A DNA stretch of 47,477 nucleotides from an archaeon (GTDB lineage Archaea > Asgardarchaeota > Thorarchaeia > Thorarchaeales > Thorarchaeaceae): assembly GCA_024276825.1 (NCBI GenBank), contig JAJRWI010000003.1, positions 1-47,477 on the forward strand. Reading direction: 5' to 3'. The translations under genes were made by a program, and so were the position numbers. This document shows, one piece after another, positions 32,403 to 41,880 of this stretch. The number at the start of each line of letters is the position of its first letter. Position 1 is the first letter of the stretch. The notes beneath the pieces were generated by a model that was given only the letters and a program-made list of their open reading frames with translations, was not told the origin of the DNA and made no database searches.

Positions 32403-32618
32403 ATGAAACGACCACATTTACTCGTTGTACTCTCAGGAATAATATGCTCTGTACTTGCATTGACTGCCATATTTTACCCTGCTCCCAGCCAGACAAATAT
32501 AATAGAGATTATTGGTTATGAGATTGTGGTCTTTATTGGGATTATCCTTCTTCTATGTCTGATAAATGAACGTGGACTTCCTGATGGGTCCAAAGAGGGT
32601 GGCAAAGTATGGCCGTGA
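32403..32618 (+). CDS. Small membrane protein, two helices
   Basis: A 71-residue protein with segments at about 5-24 (LLVVLSGIICSVLALTAIF) and 37-58 (IGYEIVVFIGIILLLCLI), with a short polar tail. ATG 32403 is chosen; a longer GTG start at 32379 is possible. Function unknown. It ends the replication-linked gene run, 138 nt before the hdr operon. Confidence 0.5.
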   Translation: MKRPHLLVVLSGIICSVLALTAIFYPAPSQTNIIEIIGYEIVVFIGIILLLCLINERGLPDGSKEGGKVWP

Positions 32619-32756
32619 GAAGGCAACTTGGTCGATAAAACTCGCTTTTCACTTTTAATTAACACTTATTTGACACTCTGCAAACTTTTAATATGGGCTC
32701 TCATTTTTGCTGTCGCACTCAGCTGTTAGAAACCTAGCATCAGGTGGCATAATATC

Positions 32757-33299
32757 ATGGCCGAAACGAAAGAGTCTGCTGAACCCCCAACCATTCTGGT
32801 TGACCCTATTGATATGTCCAAACTGGACCAGAGCTTCTGTAATGAAATAAAGAGCATGCCTTATGGTGAGGAACTTGTCGCATGTTTTGCATGTACTACC
32901 TGTACCGCAGCATGTCCTATCGCAAACCAGTGGGACTATAAGCCCCACCAGTTGATCAGAATGATCATTCTTGGAATGCGAGAGGAAGTATTGTCGAGCA
33001 AGGAGATATGGGAGTGCCTGACCTGTTTTCAATGTCAGGAACGATGCCCTCAGAAGGTACGGGTCACTGATATCTTCTTTGACTGTAAGAATCTTGCAGC
33101 GGAAGAGGGCAAGGTCCCCAATTCAATAGTGGCACTTGGCAAGCTGCTCTTAGAAACTGGTCAGTTATATGAGGTCACTGAAGACTGGCAGAGGGAGGAT
33201 CTAGACCTTGAACCAGAAGTACCAGGACTTGCCACCGAACCTCTAAAGGAAATACTGAAGACAACACGGACAGGCAGACTAGTGGGGAGTGATGAGTAG
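32757..33299 (+). CDS. hdrC: HdrC-like ferredoxin subunit
   Basis: A 180-residue protein with two [4Fe-4S] motifs: CFACTTCTAACP (about 43-54) and CLTCFQCQERCP (about 84-95), the HdrC pattern. HdrC passes electrons between HdrB and HdrA in heterodisulfide-reductase-type complexes. ATG 32757. A TATA-like TTTTAATATG lies at about 32684-32693. It is first in a tight five-gene operon to 39859. Confidence 0.93.
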   Translation: MAETKESAEPPTILVDPIDMSKLDQSFCNEIKSMPYGEELVACFACTTCTAACPIANQWDYKPHQLIRMIILGMREEVLSSKEIWECLTCFQCQERCPQKVRVTDIFFDCKNLAAEEGKVPNSIVALGKLLLETGQLYEVTEDWQREDLDLEPEVPGLATEPLKEILKTTRTGRLVGSDE

Positions 33300-33301
33300 C
33301 A

Positions 33302-34168
33302 ATGCCAATCTATAATCTTTACATGGGCTGCAGCGTTCCAGCAAATTATCCAAACTATGAGGCTGCAATGTTTAAAGTGGCTGAAACGTTTGACATGACT
33401 CTAGAGTACATGGAGGATGTAGGGTGTTGTGGAAGTCCAAACCTGCGTGCCATTGACTTCTTTGGCTGGCTGTTGGTAAATGCGAGAACTCTTGCAATAG
33501 CGGAGAAGAACGGTCATGATATAGTTACACCCTGCAATGGTTGTTTTGGGTCACTGAAAGATGTGCTGCATCATTTGCAGCATGATGAGGAGGATCTAAA
33601 GAGGGTCAATGCGGAGCTAAAGAAGTCAGGCCTTTCGTTGAAATGTACGATTAAGGTGCGTCATTTTGTTGAGGCCCTATACACCGATATTGGAATAGAA
33701 CAGATCATGTCCAGAATCACAAGACCCCTTGATGGTGTTGGCATAGCAATCCACTATGGTTGTCATGTCCTAAGACCAGCTGACGTGACAGAGTTCAAGC
33801 CCGAGATTCTTGATGAACTTGTACGGGCAACTGGCGCCACCGTGATTGATTACCCCCTGTGGAAGCAGTGCTGCGGTGCCACTGTGCTCCCTGTCAATGA
33901 GGCATTGGCCATCCGTCTTGCACGCGACAAGCTCAAGTCTATGAAGGAACATGGCGCTGAGTTCGTCACAGTCGTGTGTCCCGCCTGTGGAAATCAGCTT
34001 GATCTTCAGCAACTGGGTCTGAAGGACAGTTTTGGTGAGGAATACAACCTCCCAGTTCTGCTCTATCCACAGATTCTTGCACTTGCTCTGGGAATGGATG
34101 AGAGTGAGGTCGGTCTCGAGTTGAACAGAGTCCCAGCAGATCCTATTCTGGACCATCTGAGTGGTTGA
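33302..34168 (+). CDS. hdrB: HdrB-like CCG-domain subunit
   Basis: A 288-residue protein with two CCG domains: CSVPANYPNY...VGCCGSP...CNGCFG and YGCHVLRP...QCCGATV...CPACGNQ. In HdrB these bind the unusual [4Fe-4S] clusters that reduce disulfides. The distal subunit therefore likely reduces a heterodisulfide or a related thiol. It begins 2 nt after hdrC and overlaps the next gene by 8 nt. Confidence 0.93.
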   Translation: MPIYNLYMGCSVPANYPNYEAAMFKVAETFDMTLEYMEDVGCCGSPNLRAIDFFGWLLVNARTLAIAEKNGHDIVTPCNGCFGSLKDVLHHLQHDEEDLKRVNAELKKSGLSLKCTIKVRHFVEALYTDIGIEQIMSRITRPLDGVGIAIHYGCHVLRPADVTEFKPEILDELVRATGATVIDYPLWKQCCGATVLPVNEALAIRLARDKLKSMKEHGAEFVTVVCPACGNQLDLQQLGLKDSFGEEYNLPVLLYPQILALALGMDESEVGLELNRVPADPILDHLSG

Positions 34169-35429
34169 GGTGAATGATACATTGTCAGGACCTGTACTCA
34201 TTATTGGCGCAGGCGTGGCCGGTATGACAGCAGCCATAGAGCTTGCTGACTCGGACATCAAGACAATTTTGGTGGAGAAAAAGCAGACCATCGGAGGGAA
34301 TGCACTGGAGTTGTACAAGGCGTTCCCAACTGATGATTGCTTCTATTGTTTTGAGGGGAGCAGATTTCGCCCAGGCATCCGAAAGTGTTTCTACAGGAGT
34401 GCTATGCTGGACAACCCAAATATTGACCTTAGGACCAACACCAGAGTAGATGAGATCACTGGCAACCCAGGCAATTTCAAAGTCAAGCTCACTACGGGTC
34501 CAATGTATGTTGATCCCAAGAGATGCATAATGTGCGGTCTATGTCTAAAAAGATCAGGGGCTTTCAGCCTAATATCTCCACAATGTCAACCTCAAGCGGT
34601 GTTCTATGACCCCTCTTTAGCAGAAGAAAGTGTGAAAGAGATTGAGAAGGAATGTCCCACTAAGGCAATTAATCTCAATGCTCAGAGCACCGAAGAACAG
34701 GTTGAAGTTTCGGATATAATTCTTGCAACTGGCTATACTGAGATGCGACCTGTGAATATGGACGAGTATGGATATGGAAAATATCCCAACGTCATTACGC
34801 AACTAGAACTTGCAAGAATGCTTGATCCTAATGGTGAATCAGCAGGTGCTCTAATTCGCCCCTCTGATGGCGCCCCAGTAAAGAGAGTCATGATGGTCCA
34901 GTGTGTTGGCAGCAGGGATGAGAATTACAACCTGTACTGTTCCAAGATATGTTGTGTCTTTGCATTGAAGCATGCCAATATCATTGTGAATGAACGTAAT
35001 GGCATCAAAACTACAGTTGTATATATGGACATCAGGACCTATGACAGACATGAGCGATACTATCGTGAAGCACGAGAGAGTGGTGTGAGATTTGTACGTG
35101 GGCGTGTGCATCTTGTAAGGCCTAATCCTGATGGGAGTCTGGACATTATCGTATACGACTCATTACTTGACAGATACCTGTCATACAATATTGACCTATT
35201 CGTACTATCTACAGCATTAGAGCCATCAGAGGAGGATGAAACACTTCAGAGGACTCTTGGACTGAATACATCCAGTGGATTTGTTGCCCCGTTGGACCTA
35301 GCCAATGACTCGGTCGTTGCAGGGGACCATGTCTATGTGTGTGGTGCTGCCATGGGGCCTGCAGAAGTGCCTGAAAGTGTGACTCAAGCAAGAGCTGTCG
35401 TATCTAAGATTCTTCAAGGGAGGCAGTAA
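34161..35429 (+). CDS. Short HdrA-like flavoprotein, first of two
   Basis: A 422-residue FAD protein. The Rossmann motif is LIIGAGVAGMTAAIELADSD and the Cys-containing core GGNALELYKAFPTDDCFYC and VQCVGSRDENYNLYCSKICC match HdrA. The inserted ferredoxin region is degenerate: CIMCGLCLKRSG then later QCQP and ECP. It lacks the N-terminal ~140 residues of a full HdrA. GTG start 34161. It is followed directly by the full HdrA at 35430. A paralog forming a two-HdrA complex is plausible. Confidence 0.85.
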   Translation: MVEVNDTLSGPVLIIGAGVAGMTAAIELADSDIKTILVEKKQTIGGNALELYKAFPTDDCFYCFEGSRFRPGIRKCFYRSAMLDNPNIDLRTNTRVDEITGNPGNFKVKLTTGPMYVDPKRCIMCGLCLKRSGAFSLISPQCQPQAVFYDPSLAEESVKEIEKECPTKAINLNAQSTEEQVEVSDIILATGYTEMRPVNMDEYGYGKYPNVITQLELARMLDPNGESAGALIRPSDGAPVKRVMMVQCVGSRDENYNLYCSKICCVFALKHANIIVNERNGIKTTVVYMDIRTYDRHERYYREARESGVRFVRGRVHLVRPNPDGSLDIIVYDSLLDRYLSYNIDLFVLSTALEPSEEDETLQRTLGLNTSSGFVAPLDLANDSVVAGDHVYVCGAAMGPAEVPESVTQARAVVSKILQGRQ

Positions 35430-37589
35430 ATGATGACAGAGAACAAGTCCAAAGTCCTACTATGTACTTGTGGGAAGCAGTTGGGTCTGGACTTTGGTCT
35501 TTTGGAGGACAATGTGGGAAAACTGAAACTTGCCAGCACTATTGTGGTTCATGACACACTCTGTCAGGAGCAAGGGCTGTCTGTGATTGCGGAGAGTCTT
35601 AAGGAGAATAATGGGCGTGTTGTGATTGCAGCATGTACCAACCAGAAGATACAGCCCAAGATTGATGAGTTTCTCAGGAACAGGGGTCTTAATCCAAGCC
35701 AGATTCAGTATGTCAACATTCGAGAACATTGCGCCTGGGTGCATGAGGATGTCAACGAGGCCACCCAGAAGGCTCTTGACATGATACGTGGCACTCTTGC
35801 AAGGTCAGCCCTGTCGTCATCTTATGAAACTGCCAGACGAGAGGTCCCAGCACATGTAACAGTTATCGGTGGAGGTATTGCAGGCATTGAGGCAGCCCTC
35901 AGCCTTCATAAGTTTGGATATGATGTCACTATCTTTGAGATATCTGATGATCTCGGAGGCCATGTTGCCAAGCTGCCAGTTGTCGCACCCACTGGAAAGC
36001 CCGGTAGAGAGATACTGTCTGGACGTCTTAAGGCCTTGGAGAACAGCAGCATTCAGGTGTTGACAAATACTAGGGTCAAGTTCATCGAGGGGGAGATGGG
36101 GAATTTCACAGTTCATTACTCAATTGAAAGTGATGAAGAGCAGACCCTCACAACCTCTGCAGTTGTGATGGCAACAGGATTCAAAGAGTTCAAGCCAACA
36201 ATGATGGATGAGTATAGATATGGTAAGAGCCCTGATGTAATCACCCAGTTCGACCTTTCTCAGATGATCCTCTCGGGCAATCTGAAACGTCCATCTGACG
36301 GGGGGGATGTCAAGGAGGTAGTCATGGTCCAGTGTGTTGGTAGTCGTTCTGAGGACTATAAGCGGGACTGCAGCAAGCTCTGTTGCACATTTGCGATTGA
36401 TAACTCCCTTGAGATTCTAAAACTAGTGCCTGATGCAAAGGTCCGAGTGGTATACATGGACATACGTGTACCCTTTGAAAACGAAATGATATACAAAGAG
36501 TCTCGTGAGAAGGGGGTCGACTATATCCGTGGTCGAGTCAGCATGGTATGGGAGGAGGATGACGGGCTTCATGTGAAGTTCTATGACTCACTGCTGGACC
36601 AGTACTTTGAAACCACCCCTGATTTATTGGTCCTGTCCACCGCGATACTCCCTTCCGACAGTCTTGAGGAACTCTCTGAAACCCTTGGTTATGCTCTAGA
36701 ATCTGATGGTCATATCAAAGAGTTGTATGGAAAACTGAGAAGAACTGAAACCCGAAGACGTGGGGTTGTGGCGGTTGGTGCCGTCACTCACCCCCAGTTT
36801 GTGTTCGAGTCCATCACTGATGCTCAGGCTGGAGCCCTCATAATTCATAACGAGTTGCAGGGAGGCAAGATTGAGAGGGTAGCACGCGGTGCAGTTCTGA
36901 ATGTGGATGATTGTGTAGGGTGTAGCCTTTGTGCTCAGCAATGCCCACGAGGAGTCCCACTCATGATTGAACAGACTGAGGCAGAGGATGAAGAACAGAA
37001 GATATTGTTCAAGGCATCAATCGAAACCCTGAACTGTCATTCATGTGGAGTGTGTCAGAGTCTTTGCCCGACAGGAGCCACTCAGCTTTGCTTTCTGTCC
37101 AATGAACAGTTGTGGGAGCAGATCAAGGCCACTCTAGAAGGTGCGGGGCCAGACTATCCAATCACCTTGTGCTTCTATTGTGAGGAGTGTTCTGTATCTA
37201 CTATGGATATTGCAGGTACTCGACATATGACATACCCTGCAAGCACGAGGTTTATCCCGGTCCCCTGTGCTGGCAGGATATCAATCATTGACATTCTGAA
37301 AGCATTGGAGAATGGGGCCAGCACTGTAATGATTGCAGCATGTGAGAAGGACCGCTGTCATATTGGAGGCACGGGCAATGAGATTGCACAGGTCCAAGTT
37401 AATGTTGCAAGAGAGATATTAAACGCAATTGGCTGGAAGGGTGAACGTGTTGACATGTTCAGAATGTTCAGTGCCGAACCCGAGCGCTTTGTCTATGCTA
37501 TCAAGATCATGACAAAACGTGCCAAGGAGCTTGGACCAACACCTGTCCACCAAGGGACAGCTGGCAAGTGGGTGGAGGTGAGTGAATGA
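35430..37589 (+). CDS. hdrA: HdrA-ferredoxin-MvhD fusion
   Basis: A 719-residue protein. It has an HdrA N-terminal domain (VLLCTCGKQLGLDFGLLEDN; NIREHCAWVHED), an FAD fold (VIGGGIAGIEAALSLHKFG, about 143) and QCVGSRSEDYKRDCSKLCC. Next come a 2x[4Fe-4S] ferredoxin (CVGCSLCAQQCP and CHSCGVCQSLCP) and a C-terminal MvhD domain (CFYCEECSVS...CAGRISIIDILKALENGA...CEKDRCHI), which in methanogens links hydrogenase to Hdr. HdrA flavin is the site of electron bifurcation. It is the electron-input hub of the operon. Confidence 0.92.
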   Translation: MMTENKSKVLLCTCGKQLGLDFGLLEDNVGKLKLASTIVVHDTLCQEQGLSVIAESLKENNGRVVIAACTNQKIQPKIDEFLRNRGLNPSQIQYVNIREHCAWVHEDVNEATQKALDMIRGTLARSALSSSYETARREVPAHVTVIGGGIAGIEAALSLHKFGYDVTIFEISDDLGGHVAKLPVVAPTGKPGREILSGRLKALENSSIQVLTNTRVKFIEGEMGNFTVHYSIESDEEQTLTTSAVVMATGFKEFKPTMMDEYRYGKSPDVITQFDLSQMILSGNLKRPSDGGDVKEVVMVQCVGSRSEDYKRDCSKLCCTFAIDNSLEILKLVPDAKVRVVYMDIRVPFENEMIYKESREKGVDYIRGRVSMVWEEDDGLHVKFYDSLLDQYFETTPDLLVLSTAILPSDSLEELSETLGYALESDGHIKELYGKLRRTETRRRGVVAVGAVTHPQFVFESITDAQAGALIIHNELQGGKIERVARGAVLNVDDCVGCSLCAQQCPRGVPLMIEQTEAEDEEQKILFKASIETLNCHSCGVCQSLCPTGATQLCFLSNEQLWEQIKATLEGAGPDYPITLCFYCEECSVSTMDIAGTRHMTYPASTRFIPVPCAGRISIIDILKALENGASTVMIAACEKDRCHIGGTGNEIAQVQVNVAREILNAIGWKGERVDMFRMFSAEPERFVYAIKIMTKRAKELGPTPVHQGTAGKWVEVSE

Positions 37590-39859
37590 ACCAAGCACAG
37601 GAACGCGAGATTGCCCCAAAGAGGAAACGCATGCTGGATATGATCATGGTCCTCGGGGGACTAAAAGAAGAGTCTGCAGTACCTCTTAGCAAGGTCAAGG
37701 AGGAACTTCAACACCTGAGGTCTGAACTCGAACCCATCATGGGAGAGATTCTCGAGTTTCCAGAGATGTTCTTTGCGGAGTTTATTGAAACAGCAGAGAG
37801 ACTCAGTCTTATAGATGAGGTCAATGACCAAGGCGTTTTAAATAAGGCAATATCAGATCTGAAGCAGTCATTGGATGTTTCTTCATCTCCATCTCTTGAA
37901 CATCTTCTAGAACACTTGACCAATGCTTTGGGCAGATTTGAGGAAAAGATGGATGAAACAGAAGTAACCACCACTGTTGATTTCTCCACCACCATCTCGG
38001 AGATTCCTGAGATTATTGCAAGAATCGATGAGGGAGTCAGCAAGTACGAAATTGATGCCAAGGCGGAGGCAGAGGCGGCCCGTGAGGAGCTTGAGAGGCT
38101 TGTTAATGAATTGCAGGAGATCTTGACCGAACATGAATCGCAACCAAAACCACCCCTTGATCTGTTGGATTCTTTCCAGAAATTGGGCACAAAGACAAGA
38201 TATGGCCCATTCTTGAGGATTGCAGCACAGATAAAGCGTGGAGTTCGCGAGGGCCGAATTAGTGAAGGCCGCTCTGTGGAGTTGGTTTCAAAGAATGCCC
38301 TGATTGAGCTCTATCGTGGTCTCATAATGCACACTCTAAACAAGATGGGTTCCAAGACAACAGTTCAACTTGCGGAAACTTTGGATGTCGACCCGAGTCT
38401 GATCCAGTCTGCAATTGTTTCAATGCTAAAACGTGGCGAGATTGAGATGGTGGGCCTTGATGGAGATGCACCATTGTTCTCGCGAGTCCTTGGAAAGACC
38501 CCTAGTACGACTCTGTCAGTCAAGGCGATAATTCAACAGCTTCGTGTAATCCGATCATCTGTTGAGGGTGAAGCACTAGCAACACTTGATGAGTGCATCA
38601 AGAAACTTGGAGGGATATTCGGTCGGCTTCAGATTCTGGGCGAGTATGATGAAAACCCCCTGTCAGAACCAGTAAATCAGCTCCGTGAGATTGTTAACTC
38701 GTTGATTGAGGCTACAATGACTCTGAAGTCCACGGATGATGCCGAGGATTTGAGGCTTTTAGTGTCGGCGGGTCTTGAGGCCTTTGCACGGTTCAGACTG
38801 AAAATCACTCTCGAGAAAGGCCCGTACCTAGTCAGTGACGTGAATGCATATGGTGAACAACTTGATCCGGAGAGGTACGCCCAGATAATGGACTCGTACC
38901 TCGAGAATGAGATCGAGCGTAGCACACTCTTAATACTCATACGTGAACTGGGGGCCATGACTGCGGAGGACCTCGCAGAACGCACGGGGTTTCCACAGGA
39001 TCGCGTGTTTCGCCACCTACTCAGGATGAAACGTGATGAACTTCTCACGATTGCAGGAGAGAGGCATGGCTACATCCTGTACGATGTGCCAAGAACTCCT
39101 AATGAGGCAGAGGTAATCCTACAGACAGTAACCTCAATAGCACCACAGATTGCCAATGCCAGAAAGGAACTCGAATCGAGCCTCAAGGACATCAAGGCTG
39201 AGGACATTGGCCGGCTGGCGAATGCGTTGGAGGTGTTCTCCAATGCGAGGGATAAGATGTCTAAGATCTCAGTCAAGGGTGTTTCTATTGCAGAACAGGT
39301 CCTGAAGAATATTAAGGACAAGATCCACTCCGCTGTTGTTCTGGCCTATAGAACACGTGCAAAGCTTCCAAGCACACGCTCCAAGGTCACAATTGAAGAC
39401 CTCGTTGATGTGGATGTCCCAACAGTCCTCGATGAGTACCGTGATCAAATGGGTTATGCCCCACTCCTTGGGTTTGGCACTATCAACTGGGATCATTCCA
39501 AATGTCTGGGCTGCAAGTCATGCGAAATCTCATGTCCTGAGGATGCAATCCTGCTCAAGCCAATTATTAAAGTTTCAAACTTCTTTGAACTCACAGGGGA
39601 GGCACTCGAAAAGCTTCCTAAGAACAAGTCATTGTTCTACCAAACTGTACAGAACCTTGCTGCAAAAAAGCCCATTGAAGATATTGTTTTAGAGAATGAT
39701 ATACCAGGCTTTGGGACGATTGAGGTGGACCTCTGGCTATGCGTTGCTTGCCGCACATGCGTACGCAGATGCCCTGGTGTTGATGAGGGGGCCCTTGAGC
39801 TGGAGTTGAAGTGGAGTCTTCCAGAAGTTGTTCGTCACCTCACTACCGAGTCCCAGTAG
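37586..39859 (+). CDS. HTH-ferredoxin fusion protein in the hdr operon
   Basis: A 757-residue protein of no family I know. The N-terminal ~240 residues are helical. A winged helix lies near 250-305 (IMHTLNKMGSKTTVQLAETL, then PSLIQSAIVSMLKRGEIEMV), and a second near 445-505 (LLILIRELGAMTAEDLAERT, then DRVFRHLLRMKRDELL). Between and after them are helices. The C-terminal ~140 residues hold CLGCKSCEISCP and CVACRTCVRRCP, two [4Fe-4S] motifs separated by about 75 residues. It overlaps the hdrA stop by 4 nt. It may be a DNA-linked redox sensor or a structural adaptor using wHTH folds for protein contact. Confidence 0.85.
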   Translation: MNQAQEREIAPKRKRMLDMIMVLGGLKEESAVPLSKVKEELQHLRSELEPIMGEILEFPEMFFAEFIETAERLSLIDEVNDQGVLNKAISDLKQSLDVSSSPSLEHLLEHLTNALGRFEEKMDETEVTTTVDFSTTISEIPEIIARIDEGVSKYEIDAKAEAEAAREELERLVNELQEILTEHESQPKPPLDLLDSFQKLGTKTRYGPFLRIAAQIKRGVREGRISEGRSVELVSKNALIELYRGLIMHTLNKMGSKTTVQLAETLDVDPSLIQSAIVSMLKRGEIEMVGLDGDAPLFSRVLGKTPSTTLSVKAIIQQLRVIRSSVEGEALATLDECIKKLGGIFGRLQILGEYDENPLSEPVNQLREIVNSLIEATMTLKSTDDAEDLRLLVSAGLEAFARFRLKITLEKGPYLVSDVNAYGEQLDPERYAQIMDSYLENEIERSTLLILIRELGAMTAEDLAERTGFPQDRVFRHLLRMKRDELLTIAGERHGYILYDVPRTPNEAEVILQTVTSIAPQIANARKELESSLKDIKAEDIGRLANALEVFSNARDKMSKISVKGVSIAEQVLKNIKDKIHSAVVLAYRTRAKLPSTRSKVTIEDLVDVDVPTVLDEYRDQMGYAPLLGFGTINWDHSKCLGCKSCEISCPEDAILLKPIIKVSNFFELTGEALEKLPKNKSLFYQTVQNLAAKKPIEDIVLENDIPGFGTIEVDLWLCVACRTCVRRCPGVDEGALELELKWSLPEVVRHLTTESQ

Positions 39860-39929
39860 ATTTCCCTGTAGGAGTCTACTTAAATCAAGGTGTGCATATT
39901 CTTGAATACTAGACTCTAAGACTTGAGGC

Positions 39930-41138
39930 GTGAATGACTTGATAGACTTTTCACTCACAAATGACCAGAAGAATCTCCAAGGGAGGGCCAGAAGGTTTGC
40001 TCAAGAGTATATGATTCCATATGCATACTACTATGACAGGACTGGTGAGTTTCCACATCCGATAATTCAGAAGTGCTGGGATGAGGGTCTAATGAACCTA
40101 GGCATCCCAAAGAAGTATGGTGGGCCAGGCCTTGGTATTCTTGATCAATGTATTGTAGTAGAGGAGCTTGCAGCTGGCTGTGCGGGGATGACTACCAGCA
40201 TCTATGTAAATAGTCTTGGTGCAGAACCAATCATAATTGCAGGGAATGAAGAACAGAAGGAGAAATACCTTAGACTGCTCACTGAGGACTTGAGATTTGT
40301 TTCCTTTGCGTGCAGCGAGCCTTACATGGGCAGTGATGTAGCAGGAATTCGCACACGAGTACGAAAGGAAGGAGGCCATTATGTAATAAATGGTTCAAAG
40401 TTCTGGATTACTAATGCTCCTTACGCTGACTATTTCACAGTGTTTGCCAGTCTGGACCCTTCCCAACGACATAAGGCCCTCTGTGCATTCATTGTTGATG
40501 CAGACTCCGAGGGATTAAGGACTGGTCTCCCAGTCGAGAAGATGGGACACCGTGCCTCTACGACATCATCCGTCATCTTCAAGGATGTGAGAGTTCCTAC
40601 AGACAACCTCCTTGGTAACGAAGGTGATGGCTTTGCCATTGCAATGCGAACATTCTCAATGACCCGGCCCGCAATAGCGGCGTTCGCAACAGGTCTCGCC
40701 CGTACCGCAATGGAGGTTGCACGAAGTTATGTTTCTAAACGAGAGGCATTCACACAGAAGTTGCAGGAGTTTCAGGCGATTCAGTTCAAGCTTGCAGAGA
40801 TGTATATCAAGATTGAGGCATCTAGAGTGTTATACATGAGAGCTGCATGGGCAGCTGATAATGGGGAGGATGCCACAGTGCCAGCCAGCGTGGCCAAAGC
40901 TTATGCGACAGATGCAGCCATGTGGGTGACAAGTGAGGCATTACAGATTCATGGGGGATATGGATATATCGACCAGTATCCAATAGAGAAGATGTTTCGA
41001 GATGCAAAGCTCTATCAAATATATGAAGGAACGAGTGAGATTCAACGTCTGATTCTCGGACGTCATGTGCTCTCTAAATATCAGCCTGCATTGGATAAGA
41101 TCAAGAGATGGAAATCAATGAGTCCACCTGACTTTTGA
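39930..41138 (+). CDS. Acyl-CoA dehydrogenase
   Basis: A 402-residue FAD enzyme. The N-terminal helical domain is followed by FVSFACSEPYMGSDVAGI and FWITNAPYADYF (FAD-binding motifs), HRASTTSSVIFKDVRVP, and the C-terminal YEGTSEIQRLILGRHVL carrying the likely catalytic Glu. It oxidises an acyl-CoA to enoyl-CoA; electrons normally go to ETF, but no ETF gene is in the window. GTG start at 39930; the ATG at 39934 is out of frame. It follows the hdr operon by 70 nt and may feed it. Confidence 0.94.
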   Translation: MNDLIDFSLTNDQKNLQGRARRFAQEYMIPYAYYYDRTGEFPHPIIQKCWDEGLMNLGIPKKYGGPGLGILDQCIVVEELAAGCAGMTTSIYVNSLGAEPIIIAGNEEQKEKYLRLLTEDLRFVSFACSEPYMGSDVAGIRTRVRKEGGHYVINGSKFWITNAPYADYFTVFASLDPSQRHKALCAFIVDADSEGLRTGLPVEKMGHRASTTSSVIFKDVRVPTDNLLGNEGDGFAIAMRTFSMTRPAIAAFATGLARTAMEVARSYVSKREAFTQKLQEFQAIQFKLAEMYIKIEASRVLYMRAAWAADNGEDATVPASVAKAYATDAAMWVTSEALQIHGGYGYIDQYPIEKMFRDAKLYQIYEGTSEIQRLILGRHVLSKYQPALDKIKRWKSMSPPDF

Positions 41139-41276
41139 CAGATCGGACTATGGCGCTAAGATTATCTATAATGTCAGGAGGCTCAATTCAGAACTTACAT
41201 TATGCATTCCATAGAGAAGACAAGAACAGTAAGGTTCAGCAAAGTTCATTATTATTGGATAGATGATACAACTACG

Positions 41277-41372
41277 GTTTGTTATTCCACTATGTTGGTT
41301 ATGAATCACTTAAAAAAGAGTCAGTTAGAGACCGTGAATCATGTTTGTTATTCCACTATGTTGGTTGTGAAT
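41277..41372. repeat. Two 30-nt direct repeats 36 nt apart
   Basis: The repeats at 41277-41306 and 41343-41372 differ at one base (A at 41301, G at 41367). Between them lie 36 unique nt. The geometry resembles one CRISPR repeat-spacer-repeat unit, but the repeat is not palindromic, there are only two copies and no cas gene is visible. They sit 30-125 nt before the cupin gene. A duplicated regulatory element is the other reading. A 60-codon frame over them (41202-41384) looks like a by-product. Confidence 0.6.
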
Positions 41373-41401
41373 GGAGAGAAATGATAAATTGGTGAGAAAA
41401 T

Positions 41402-41779
41402 GTGATTATCAGACGTCTACGTGATCTTGACGAGATTGTTGCCCTTGACGGCACAAGACTGCGCGAGATCCTCAACCCGCTGCATGCAGATAAAGTTCTT
41501 AGATTAGACTATAGTCTTGCTCATGCAATTGTGCCCGCAGGGCAAAAGTCCACCCCCCACAGGTTCTTTGAGGCCTCAGAAGTATATTATATCCTCCATG
41601 GGCGGGGCGTCATGCATATTGATAACGAATCTTCCTCAGTTGGTCCAGGAGTCACTGTATACATACCGCCAAAGAGCATTCAATGGATTGAAAATACAAG
41701 CAATGAGGACTTGGAGTTTCTCTGTATCGTCTGCCCCCCATGGTTCGCTGAGTCCGAAGAAATCGTGAATGAGGACTAG
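41402..41779 (+). CDS. Cupin-domain protein
   Basis: A 125-residue single cupin. The first motif, HRFFEASEVYYILHGRGVMHI, carries a likely metal His and Glu; the second motif, PGVTVYIPPKSIQWIENTSNEDLEFL, has Gln in place of the usual His. Cupins bind small ligands or metals; this one may be a sugar/phosphate-related or regulatory member. GTG start 41402; the ATG at 41399 is immediately followed by a stop. Confidence 0.82.
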   Translation: MIIRRLRDLDEIVALDGTRLREILNPLHADKVLRLDYSLAHAIVPAGQKSTPHRFFEASEVYYILHGRGVMHIDNESSSVGPGVTVYIPPKSIQWIENTSNEDLEFLCIVCPPWFAESEEIVNED

Positions 41780-41880
41780 CCCTTTGATTTGCTGTGGCTA
41801 TCATAGACCATATTTGATATCCATTTGGAAACTACTATCTTTATTATAGTATACATAATTAATTCCAATTGTGATTAACA

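Noticed and set aside
41277..41372. A true CRISPR array
   Set aside because: Only two copies, no palindromic repeat, no cas genes in the window.
41202..41384. A 60-codon frame over the direct repeats
   Set aside because: The peptide simply repeats itself because of the DNA repeats; no start signal or family is seen.
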